Part shown: positions 14,888 to 27,500 of the stretch, in pieces
How the letters are laid out: each line of letters begins with the position of its first letter
Position numbering within the stretch: the first letter of the stretch is position 1
Assembly: GCA_963995505.1 (NCBI GenBank)
Contig: OZ023192.1
Coordinates: 836,001 to 900,000 of the forward strand
Length of the DNA: 64,000 nt
Direction of reading: 5' to 3'
Source of the DNA: Hypericum androsaemum
Taxonomy: Eukaryota; Streptophyta; Magnoliopsida; Malpighiales; Hypericaceae
Position numbers and translations under genes: made by a program
Notes under the pieces: generated by a model
The model's input: only the letters and a program-made list of their open reading frames with translations
The model's database searches: none
Told to the model about the DNA's origin: nothing

Positions 14888-17800
14888 AAAAATTCGGTCC
14901 CCGAATTTACTTAGACAAAGTTTTCGTACCTATCATTCTAATAGATGGATACTTAACTTGTATCTACTCTTACATCACTGAGGTCGCCTCAGTTTGTAAA
15001 CAATTTTTCTCTTCTATTTTACAAATAGAAAATTCTCTATTCTGACACTTACAAAATTTCTAATTCAAAATTATTTTTGGCACTTCCAATATGCAAAATT
15101 TTTATTAATCTCGACTATCGATGGCTTCAAACAAATAGCAATGATTTATAAGTCAGTCTGATACCTATACGTGATGTGACAATATCACCATTGTTGTGGC
15201 AAAACTAGTAAGCCACTAGCTCAATCGGCTCTAAATTCTCAAATAGGTCAATGTATCTAATATTGAGTCTATACCTTCTTCCAAAACTTATTATCTCTTC
15301 TACATATGAGACTTTGAGCATTCTCACATGAGATTTTATAACCTCTTATCTTCAAACTAATTCACTTAAATTATTCTAGAATCTTTATGAATGACCTTAG
15401 TTTACTCATTCTTCTCTCAAACTATTTCAAACTCACTCATACCACTTTTGCAGAAAAGAGAAGTCTAATTGTCATTTTCTAATGACATCAAATAACTTAT
15501 TAAATGACTCATTCTCCTCACTTTAATTGATCACAAAATTTATCTTCATATTTTCTCATATTAACTATAATTTTTACCAAAAGTTAGAATATACTAGTCT
15601 CTTAATCATATAGGTCAATATCTAACCACATGTCATAATGTTAAATCTTTCAAAACACATTCTGACTTTACTTAGGTAATACATTGAGCAACATGTATTT
15701 TCTCACTGAAATTGCATTTCCTTCCATCTCTTAACCTTATGAATAGCATTAGTCTTTTCATACATTCTCCAAAGTATATAAGATCTAAGTATCCCCTTCG
15801 ATCAAAGTTTGAGCAACTTATTTGTTACAATCGTTCTTCTAGTTTTACCAATTACTTGACCAATTTTCTGAATTTCTCATCCAATATCACAACCCTAATT
15901 ATAAAGGGCACATTGGAATTATTTCATCACCATATTGGTTGGTTCACATCCACGACTCATCATGTCTAATTCTGACGCAGAATTTTACATAGTTTCAAGC
16001 TTAATTGTTTCAATTTCATGTCATACACATTTCAATTTTTTTATTTAAATCCAAACTTCATACTTTCTAACATTACAGAAATAAATTAGTCATAACTCCT
16101 ATTTATTCCTAATGATCTTTATCGTGGTTATTTTCATATATCTCAAATCTTTCATTCTATTTACTTCCATTTTTTTTAGGTCATGCATTCGTTAGTTATA
16201 CACAATCATTATTCTGGTTATCCCTTGACCATACCTTTGGTAGTTTTACCAATAATTTTCAATTAGTGAGAAGTCCCAAAATTGTACACCCATGTGATCT
16301 ATTAATTTCCAAAGGTTTTGTCACCATGACACAACCAAAAGCCTTTTAGTTCCCGAACTCATATTTATCTGTTTGGTTATTGACAAACAATATCGCTTCA
16401 ACAACCAACCATATATATTCCTTACCTCTTTAAACACTAATACCTTAACCTTTCACGAGTCTTAAATCTATGAACACCTCGTCATAGATATCAAGCTCCC
16501 AATAATACCTTTCTTTACTACCAAAACTCACATTGCGATAAACTTAACATACAACTAATAGTTGCATGAAGTCCACAACTTTGATTATAAGATCTCCATG
16601 TGCTCTTCTTCATAATTCATATAAACTAAATATTTTATTAAAATTATAAACTTATTTTTTTATAGTCTTAAGTTCTCAAATCGTAATCCTTATAACAACT
16701 TGTATCATACTGATGAGCCAAATAACATATCGCTACCTCGTAGCGCATATACTTAGTTCCACAGATTGTATGGACTATGTTCTCTTCCATTAGCACCATG
16801 ACCTTATGTCATTCATCTTACAATTTCATAAACTACCTTAAAGTTTTTACTAACCTCAATCTTTGTTCATTTAGTTTGCTCAATTCTTTTCCGTGATTGG
16901 AGTCATATTTCATAGTGGTACAAATGTTAACTCTTTTTTTTTTGTTGCAAAGATATCCAACTACCCAATCTTGCTTCCTAAAACAAACTAGTTCATCATC
17001 CACCAAAGCTTCTCAAGAATTTTCTTCACCAAGTTAAATCTTATTGTCATTTATATTTTTCCATAATCTTATTCAGTTTACATTACATAGTTGTACAAAC
17101 TTCATACGGAGCTCACAAATCTTAGCAATCACCTCTTTTATCCTTAAATACCAGTTTTCATAAACTTCAATCTTTAAAAGGCATTGCATACTTCGATGAT
17201 TTTATCATTGCTTAGGTTGAAGATGTCACATTGATTTTCTAGTTCTCAAAGTATCTTAGTGATTCATAGACGCTACTCAATTAAGGACTTACTTGATGGA
17301 GTGTGTATATACATAATATCAGTTTTCATAGTCCTAGCATTTTCTAAAGTTTGAACCAAATTTCATTGTAGCTTATCTTCATACTAATACAACTTTTCTA
17401 ACTTTTAAGTAACTCATATCTTGTCACTTCACATCTCAAAATTTTTCAAAAGTCTACATATCATGTGTACTACAGTTCTCTAATTTCTTTATCCTCTACT
17501 TCTCAAAGAAATCACTTTAACATATTTTCTTTAAGTTCTCGACTTTCCTTGTTTCATATTTCACTAACCAAATAATTTCATTAACTTTCACACAAACTCA
17601 TTACGAAATTAATATTTTTACCCCAAATTTACTTTACCATACATACTTTTCCTTCTTTGAGCTAACTTAATTCAAATTTTCACTTGTCAAATATTTTCAT
17701 TCATTTCTCTTTCTAAGTCGTTGTCTAGTTAATAATTTATCTCAAATTTCTCTTTTACAAATAACATTTACTTCCCGCTCTCTTATAGAGCTTGCACAAC

Positions 17801-18877
17801 ACCATCTTAAAATTGGCGTGCTTATAGTAGTTATAAGATACCTGATTTATAGATTATCCAAGTTTTATGTGAGTAATGTACCTCACATTCTTCAAGACTT
17901 AGATTATATGCATCAGATCATTATCTGATTACAAAGAGAAGCTTTACTCAACTCCATACGGATTTTCTTGAGCTTCCTAAATTGTTTACCGAACTAATAG
18001 GTAAACTTTGTAGTTTGATCAAACTATTGACCATTTATGCTTTTTGTTGTTGGACTATCTTGTCCATACCCATTGTGCAAATTATCTTATCAAAAGTTCT
18101 CTTTGCCAAAATCCATAACCATAATGTAAACCAAGATAAATAACCAAATGTCATACTTAATCTTATCTCCCTCAAAATATTCAAAAATTATTCCACATAG
18201 CTTAATCTCATATTTAATCCACGCATAATAATCACATTTTACTTTCCCAACATAACTTTTTTTTTCAAAGCACACTTGTGGCTTAATTTCTCATATATAC
18301 TCCTTCCACATAATAATGTTCATAACTTCCTCTTTTTAAACATGTTTAACACAAAAGCAGATTCTCAATGCAAAGATAAACAATCTAGAAGAGTTCACAT
18401 AGACATAACTCAAGCATTTGGTGAGACTCAAACCAATGGCCCAATATACATAGGAAGAAATCAAATATATAAGGGTATCTACATAATTTTGACAAAGTGG
18501 TGATCAGTAACTTCATCAAAATCTCACCCAAGGAAGGATTTTCATATATATAAATATATATACTCAAATGGGCTCTTCAAAGGAATAAATATATAAACAG
18601 GACCTGAGTTCTCACCAAAATGTAGAGTAAATGCCTCGTCATATCAACAATGTATCACATAAGTTCCTCACATAAGAATCTCAAACATAAACATCTCAAA
18701 CAACTTTTCAATTTATCACACCAACATGTTCAAACATAAACAAATCTTCCTTAACACAGAAAAGATTAAGGCATGAGCAAACGACACAGATAGAAGGGAC
18801 ACAAAGATATGAGGAATCCTATGCTCCGTAGCACAACTTATGATACTCGACACCCAATAATTCAAACAAAGCTCTAA
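14888..18877 (-). other. Non-coding interior of the LARD-like element
   Basis: About 4 kb of AT-rich sequence without a recognisable domain, tandem repeat or long frame. Frames at 15712-15969 and 18090-18503 are short and show no family motif. It may carry packaging signals, but nothing in the sequence proves this. Confidence 0.7.
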
Positions 18878-18895
18878 CCTAGAGCTCTGATACCA
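18878..18895 (-). other. Primer-binding site of the LARD-like element, initiator tRNA-Met
   Basis: The minus strand reads TGGTATCAGAGCTCTAGG four bases after the LTR end. The first 12 bases are the usual initiator tRNA-Met complement, so the element is still primer-competent. Confidence 0.9.
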
Positions 18896-18899
18896 AGTC

Positions 18900-21577
18900 T
18901 GTCACGACCCGAACTCAGGTCGGTGACCGGCGCTAGACTTTGACTACTTAAATCACACACAAAGATCTAGCCAGCCTCAAACTTATTCAAATTCTTATAA
19001 ATCTTAAGCCATTAAACTTATAACTAAAACTTATATTATCTTGCATTTTAAATACCAAAATTTTACAACCAATTATCAAGCTTTGTTCGATTAAACAAAA
19101 TTAATATACTCTTAATAATTAAACATTCCCAAGATCAAAGCAAATCTTGTGACTACGGAGCTTCTAGATGAAAGAGCAAAATACAAACTGGAGACCTCGA
19201 TGCAAGTCCTGGAGAACCAATCGAACTTGGTACGATCAGAGTAGATCTCCGAGCCAACACAACTCGTGTACGAGTTTCTGCAAAACTGTTGGGTGGGGGG
19301 ATGAGTGTTTTGGAACACCCAGTAAACAAATAAGATATGCATCGCAATTTATTTAGCTACTCAATGCACAAATATTCCTAAAACATGCATATAACTAATA
19401 TGGCAAATGAATTATGCGGAGATGTACATTACTCAAAGATCTTACTTACCAGATGACCAAATATAGCATATAATCACAAAGTCACAAAAATATGAGCAAA
19501 CTACGCAACGTCTCATTCCGTCACGCAATTTGACACATGAACACATAATTCCAAAATCAAATCACAAAACTGGACGAACGTTCGGCAAGTTCTAGATAGT
19601 GTCACTCCAACTCCGACACGAGGATACCATATCTCAAAGGCGCCATCAGAATCCAACCCCGCCGGCCAAACAGATCATATCAGAATCTATTGTATCCTCA
19701 GTATATGTGCACATATGCCAACATCCCCGGTTGGTCACGGGTAGACCTCTGCCTACTAGACGTCCATATCATATAGCGGAGCTATCCATTTCATATAGCT
19801 ATTCATATCACACAAATTCATAGGCTCCAAACGAATCAAATATATCCAATGAACAAACCAAACATATCCAGTGCCCACTCGAGGCCAAATTAATCAAACA
19901 CTTACAAATCATAATGTCACATCATAATGCTCATATGAAAAATGCACAATATGCACTAACAATATCATATTCAAATCATAACAAACAAATAGAGTGCGTC
20001 AAATAAAGCACGAGTCACATATTATTTGTTTACCATTTTGGCTCGACGATCATCAGGATCGACGATCCTCTTTCCAATATACAAATTCCTCCATTTGGAA
20101 GTCAACTGGTTCGTGTTCCATACCCACTTAATCTTTTCCAAATATTCCTCAAATATTTTCCAAGACCTGTGATATTCAAAGGACTCCGAAAATTCAATCG
20201 AACCATAAATTACTTATAAACAATTACCAATTTCTCAATCCAGTATTCTAAATCCTTCACTTCTTTCATTGTTTCTAACTTGCAGTATATTTTAAATTTT
20301 TCGTCTAAACAGATCGAACCCCACAATTTTACCTTCAACCTAATTGACCTCATCCAGTTTACGATCCCTGTATAATTATCGATTTCTTAGTCCATTACTC
20401 TAGATCACTCCATTCTTTTATTTATGTTTCTTATAGTCCTATTAATATCAAGCCCAATATTTGTTAAATCCTCTTCCAAATTAAATAATTTCTTCAAACG
20501 TGTTATTTTCAGCTATCATTATTGCAACATCTAACTCTACTGATCATGAGACAACTACCAAATCTATATCCATCCAGTTTACTAAGTCTTAGTTGCCTTG
20601 TTATTCAAGTGTCCTCGAATAACTTCTTTTAATCCTTCTTATTCTTTTTCTTTTAGTTTCCTTCTATACTCTCATTTCTTCAAGTCATGCATATTTAAAA
20701 AGATCTTAATTCTCCTCATTCTCGGTACTAAGTAAACAAATTCATGGTCTTGAAATTCTCAAGTCAAATTGTTACAAAATTCATCTTTATTTCTTTACTA
20801 ATTTACCAATTTCATAAGTAGATATTAATCACATTCTAATAATTTATACGAAACCATTTAAAATTTGCTTACCACATAAATTTCCTTTTTCGCTATCTTT
20901 ATCGGTGTCAAACTCCCTTCTTTTGTTCTCCTCTCTTCGGTTCAGTCCTTTCTAATTTTTTTTTTCTTTCTCGGTGGAATTTCAGGTGGACCTCTAGCTT
21001 ACACTTTCTTGTTCAATTTTATAGATGGAAAATTTTGCCTAAATTACTCACTGAAGTGCCACGTTTTAACTTTCTTTTTCTTCTTCTTTTACTAATGCCA
21101 CGTTTTATGTTTCAATCTTTTTTTTCAGATTTATCTAGATCATTTACCCCTTCAATTGCGGATAAGAGTAACTGTTTTAATTTATAACATTTTATTCTTG
21201 TTTTAGTGGCAATTGTTAAATCCTGCCACGTTTCTTTTTTTATTTATTTTTTTAACTAATCCTATTTTATTTTATCTTTTCTTACCTACACAAAATGGTT
21301 AGAAACTTACAGAATTCAGATTTATATTTCTACTAGTTAAATTGCTTCCTCATATAGATTTCATAATTGATCAACTATCAAATTTACCATAGCAAATTTA
21401 AAACTCTTTTATTTGAGGTTAACTTATATAATTAATTGATCCAATTGTATCTAATCATATTTTTAGAATTTCTCGATTACCAATTTGCATTGTTATTTTC
21501 TGACATAACATATCATTATTTTATCATACAACTTAACATAACCTGATTAAGTATAACTCACATGGCCGGGTATTACA
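18900..21577 (-). repeat. 5' LTR (element orientation) of the LARD-like element
   Basis: 2678 bp, partner of 12194-14872, with the same TGTAATACCC start and GTGACA end on the minus strand. It is followed by the CAATC duplication at 21578-21582. Confidence 0.95.
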
Positions 21578-24500
21578 CAATCTTTGCCATATTCTTTTCC
21601 AAATTCTATACCTTATTCGTTGCCAAATTCTTTGCCTCAATCTTTTCCAAATCCTTCGTCTCAATCTTTGCCAAATTCTTCGCCTCAATATTTTCCTAAA
21701 TCTTTGCCAAATTCTTTGCCTCATTTTTTGCCAAATTCTTTTTCTCAATCTTGGCCAAATTCTTCGCCTTAATCTTTGACAAATTCTTCACCTCAACCTT
21801 CGCCAAATTCTTCGCTAAATACTGTGCCTCAATCTTCGCCAATTATTTGCCTCAAACTTTGCCAAATTCTTTGCTTCATTCTTCGCCTTATTCTTTGCCA
21901 AATTCTTCGCCTTATTCTTCGCCAAATTCTTTACCTCATTCTTCGCATCAATCTTCGCCAAATTCTTTGTCTCATTCTTTGCATCAATCTTTGACAAATT
22001 TCTTACCTCATTCTTCGCCAAATTCTTCGGCAAATTCTTTGCCAAATTCTTCACCAAATTCTTCGCCTCAATATTGGCCAAATTCTTTGCCTCATTTTTT
22101 GCCAAATTTTTCGTCTCAATCTTCACCTCAATCTTTGCCAAATTCTTCACCATATTCTTCGCATCAATCCTCGCCAAATTTTTTGCCTCAATCTTCAACA
22201 AATTCTTCGCCTCAATCTTCGATAAATTTTTTGCCTCATACTTCGACAAATTCTTCGCCTAATTATTTGACAAATTCTTCGCCTCATTCTTTGACAAATT
22301 CTTCGCCTCAATCTTCGCCAAATTCCTCGCCATATTATTCGCATCAATCTTCGCCAAATTCATCGCCTCAATCTTCGATAAATTCATTGCCTCATACTTC
22401 GACAAATTCTTAGCCTAATTATTTGACAAATTCTTCGCCTCAATCTTTGCCTCATTCTTCGCCTGAATATCTGCCAAATTTTTTGCCTCAATCTTAGCCA
22501 AATTCTTCGCCTCAATCTTTTCCAAATTCATCGCCTCAATCTTCGCCTCACTCTGCCAAATTCTTCAACTCAATCTTAGCCTCATTTTTCTCCTCAATCT
22601 TTGCCAAATTCTTTGCCTCAATCTTCGCCAAATTCTTCGTCAATTTCTTTGCCAAATTCTTCTCCTCAATCTTCGCCCAATTCTTCGCCTCATTCTTCTC
22701 CTCAATCTTTGCCAAATTCTTTGCCTCAATATTTGCCAAATTCTTTTCCTCATTCTTCGCATCATTCTTTGTCAAATTCTTTGCCTCAATCTTTGCAAAA
22801 TTCTTCGCCTCATTCTTTGCCAAATTATTCGCCTCAATCTTTGCCTCATTCTTGCCTCAATCTTTTCCAAATTATTCCTCAATCTTTGCCTCATTCTTTT
22901 CCTCAATCTTTGCTCCAATCTTTGCCAAATTCGTTGCCTCATTCTTCGCCAATTTCTTCGCCTTAATCTTTGCCAATTTCTTTGCCTCACTCTTTGGCTA
23001 ATTATTTGTCTCAATCTTTGCCAAATTCTTTGCCTTAATCTTCACCTCATTCTTCGCCTCAATCTTCGCCTCAATCTTCGCCAAAATTTTCTCCTCAATC
23101 TTTGCCATATTCTTCTCCTTAATCTTCAGCAAATTCTTTGCCTCAATCTTTGCCTGATTCTTTGCCTCAATCTTTGCCTGATTCTTCGCCTCAATCTTTT
23201 CCAAATTCTTTACCTCATTCTTTGCCAAATTTTTCACTTCAATCTTTGCCAAATTGTTTGCCTCAATCTTGGCCAAATTCTTCGCCAAATTATTTACCTC
23301 ATTCTTCGCCTCAATCTTTGCCAAATTCTTCGCCAAATTCTTTGCCTCATTCTTCGTCAAATTCTTCACCTCAATCTTTGCCTCAATCTTCACCAAATTC
23401 TTCGCCCCATTCGTTACCAAATTCTTCGCCCCAATCTTTGCCAAATACTTTGACTCAATCTTCGCCAAATTCTTTGCTTCATTCTTTATCAAATTATTCG
23501 CCTCATTTCTCACCAAATTCTTTGCATCAATCATTGCCTCATTCTTTGCCTCAATTTTTGCCAAATTATTTTCCTCATTCTGTGCCCCAATTCTCTCCAA
23601 ATTCGTCGCCAAATTTTTTGCCTCATTCTTCGCCAAATTCGTCGCCTCAATCTTCGCCAAATTTGTCGCCTCAATCTTTGACTCATTCTTCACCTCAATC
23701 TTCGTCAAATTCTTCGCCTCAATCCTGGCCATATTCTTCGCCTTATTCCTTGCCAAATTCTTCGCCTCATTCTTCGCCTCAACCTTTGCCTCATTCTTCA
23801 CCTCCATCTTCGCCAAATTTTTTGCCTCAATCTTTGCCCAATTCTTTGCCAAATTCTTTGCCTTGATCTTCGCCTAAATCTTTGCCAAATTCTAATCCTC
23901 AATCTTTGCCAAATTTTACGCCTCAATCTTTGCATCATTCTTCGCCAAATTCTTGCCCCAATCTTTGCCAAATTTTTTGCCAAGTTCTTCGCCATTCTTC
24001 ACCAAATTCTTTTTCTCATTCTTGCAAAATTCTTCGCCTCATTTTTTAGCAAACTCTTTGCCTCAATCTTCGTCTTAAAGTTCTCCTGATTCTTTGCCTC
24101 AATCTTCACCTCATTCTTTGTATCAATCTTTGCCAAATTCTTCGCCTCATTCTTTGCCAAATTCTTCGCCTCAATCTTTGCCAAATTCATTGCCTCATTC
24201 ATTGCCAAATTCTTCACCTCAATCTTTGCTAAATTCTTCGTCAAATTTTTTGCCTCAATCTTCGCTTCATTCTTTGCCTCATTCATTGCCAAATTATTCG
24301 TCTCGATCTTCGCAAAATTCTTTACCTCAATCTTTGCCAAATTATTTGACTCATTCCTTGCCAATTCTTCGCCACATTCTTCGCCACATTCCTCGCCAAA
24401 GTCTTCTCCTCAATCTTCGCCAATTTTATTGCCTCATTTATTGCCAAATTCTTTGCCTCAATCTTCGTCAAATTCTTCACCTCATTCTTCACCAAATTTT

Positions 24501-27500
24501 TTGCCTCAATCTTTGCTTCATTATTTGCCTCAAATTTTGCCAAATTCTTCACCTCAATCTTTGTCAAATTCTTCGCAAAATTCTTCGCCTCATTCGTCGC
24601 CAAATTCTTTGCTTCAATCTTCGCAAAATTCTTCGCCTCAATCTTTGCCAAATTCTTTGACTCATTCCTTGCCAAATTCTTTGCCTCATTGTTCGCCAAA
24701 TTTTTTGCCTCAATCTTTGCAAAATTCTTCGCATCAATCTTTGCCAAATTCTTCGACTCATTCTTTGCCAAATTCTTTGCCTCATTCCTCGCCAAATTCT
24801 TTGTCTCAATCTTTTCCAAATTCCTCGCCTCATTCTTCGCTAAATTTTTTGCCTAAATCTTCGCCTCATTGTTCGCCAAATTCTTCTCCTCAATCTTTGC
24901 CTCAAACTTCTCCTCATTCTTCGCCTCAATCTTTGCCAACTTCTTCGCCTCAATCTTTGCCAACTTCTTCGCCTGATTCTTTGACTCAATTTTTGCCTCA
25001 TTCTTTGCCTCAATCTTCGCTAAATTCTTCAACTTAATCTTTGAAAAATTCTTTGCCAATTTCTTTGGCACAATCTTCGCTAATTTCTTCGCCTAATATT
25101 CGCCTCATTCATCGCCTCAATATTTGCCAAATTCTTTGCCTCAATCTTTGCCAAATTCTTCGCCAAATTCTTCACCTCATTCTTCGCCAAATTCTTTGCT
25201 TCATTCTTCATCTCAATCTTCGCCAAATTCTTAGACAAATTCTTCACCTTATTCTTTGCCAAATTCTTCACAAAATTTTTCATCTTATTCTTTGCCTGAA
25301 TCTTTGCCAAATTCTATGCCTCAAACTTTGCCAAATTTTTTGCCTCATTCTTCGCCAATTTCATCGCCTCAATCATCGCCAATTTCTTTGCCTCAATCTT
25401 CACCTTATTTTTCGTTTCAATCTTCGCCAGATTCTTTGCCTCAATCTTCGCCTCAATATTCCCCAAATTCTTCCCCTCAATCTTTGCAAAATACTTTGCC
25501 AATTTCTTCGCCTCAATCTTTGTCAATTTCTTTGCCTTAATCTTCGCCTCAATCTTTGCCAAATTCTTTGCCTCATTCTTCATCAAATTCTTCACCTCAT
25601 TCTTCGCCAAAATTTTTGCCCACAATCTTCGCCTCAATCTTTGCCTTATTCATCGCCTCAATCTTTGCTTCAATCTTTGCCAAATTTGTCGCCAAATTTT
25701 TCGGATCATTCTTCGCCTCAATCTTTGCCAAATTCTTCACCTCAATCTTTGCCAAATTCTTCACCTCATTCTTTGCCAAATTCTTTGCTCAATATTCACC
25801 TCAATTTTTGCCAAATTCTTAGCCAAATTCTTGACCACATTCTTCACCAAATTTTTTGCCTAAATCTTTGCCAAACTCTTCACCTCAATTTTTGCCTATT
25901 TCTTTGCCTCAATCTTTACCAAATCCTTTGCTTCAATCTTTGCCAAATTCTTCGCCTCATTCTTCGCTAATTTTTTTGCCTCAATCTTTGCCACATTATT
26001 CATCTCAATCTTCGCCAAATTTTTTACCTCATTCTTTACCAAATTCTTCGCCTCATTCTTCACCAAATTCTTTGCCTCAATCTTTGCCTCATTCTACGCC
26101 TCTGTTTTCGTCGAATTCTTTGCCAAATTTGTCGCCAAATTTTCTGCCAAATTTTTCTCCAAATTCTTTGCCAAATTCTTCCCCTCATTCTTCGCCAAAT
26201 TCTTCGTCTCATTCTTTGCCTCAATCTTCGCCTCAATCTTTGCCTCAATCTTTCCCAAATTCTTCGCCTCAAACTTTGCCTCATTCTTTGCCTCAATCTT
26301 TGCCAAAATCTTCACCTCAATCCTTGCCAAATTCTTCGCCTCAATCTTCGCCTCAATCTTTGCCAAAATCTTCGGCTCGCTCTCTGCAAAATTCTTGGCC
26401 TCATTTTTTGCCAAATCCTATGCCTTAATCTTTGCCAAATATTTCACCTCAATCTTTGCCAAAATTTTCGCCAAATTCTTCACCCAATTCTTCAGCTCAA
26501 TTTTTGCCTCAATCTTCGCCAAATTCTTTGTCTCAATCTTCGCCAAATTCTTCGCCTCATTCTTTGCCAAATTATTTGCCTCAATCTTCGTTAAATTCTT
26601 TCCCTCATTCTTTTCCAAATTCTTCGCCTCAATCTTCGTCAAATTCTTCGCCTCAATCTTCGCCAAATTCTTCACCTCCAACTTTGTCAAATTCTTCTCC
26701 TCAATCTTTGCCAAATTCTTTGCCTCATCCTTTGCCAAATTATCGCCTCATTCCTAGCCAAATTTTTTGCCTCAATCTTTGCCAAATTCTTTGCCATTTT
26801 CTTCACCTCAATCTCTGCCTCATCATTCGCCTCAATCTTTGCCAAATTCTTTGCCTTATTCTTCAAATTCTTTGCCTCAATCTTCGCCAAATTATTGGCC
26901 TCAATCTGTGCTAAATTTTTCGCCAAATTCTTTGCCTCAATCTTCGCCAAATTATTTGCCAAATTCTTTCCCTCATTCTTAGCCAAATTCTTCGCCTCAA
27001 TCATCGCCTCATTCTTCTCCTCAATCTTCGTCAAATTCTTTGCCTCAATCTTTACCAAACTCTTCGCCTCATTCTTTGCTAAATTCTTCGCCAAATCTTC
27101 TGCCTCAATCATTGCCAAATTCTTTGCCTCAATCTTTGCCATATTCTGCGCCTCATTCTTCACCAAATTCTTCGCCTCAATCTTTACCTCATTCTTTGCC
27201 TCAATCTTCGGCATATTCTTCGCCTCAATCTATGCCAAATTTTTCACCTCATTCTTTGTCTCGTTCATTGCCAAATTCTTCGCCTCAATCTTTGCCAAAT
27301 TCTCCGCCTCAAACTTTACCAAATTCTTTCATAAATTCTTCGCCTAATTTTTAGCCTCAATCTTCGCCTCATTCTTTGCCAAATTCTTCGCCTCATTCTT
27401 TGCCAAATTCTATTCTTTGCCAAATTGTTCGCCTGAATCTTTGGCAAATTCTTTGCCTCAATCTTGGCCAAATTCTTTGCCTTATTCTTCGCTAAATTCT

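Larger units (their letters stand above)
12194..21577 (-). mobile_element. Non-autonomous LTR retrotransposon (LARD-like), 9.4 kb, inserted in the array
   Basis: Two near-identical LTRs (12194-14872 and 18900-21577) enclose a 4.0-kb interior. The primer site and polypurine tract show the element runs on the minus strand. The target-site duplication is CAATC at 12189-12193 and 21578-21582, which is part of a 12-bp array unit. No gag, protease, RT or integrase is readable on either strand; the longest interior frames are under 90 codons. Large LTRs with a long non-coding interior fit a large retrotransposon derivative, probably mobilised by a Ty3/gypsy-type partner (inference). By eye only about nine differences separate the LTRs, so the insertion is recent. 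Confidence 0.92.
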
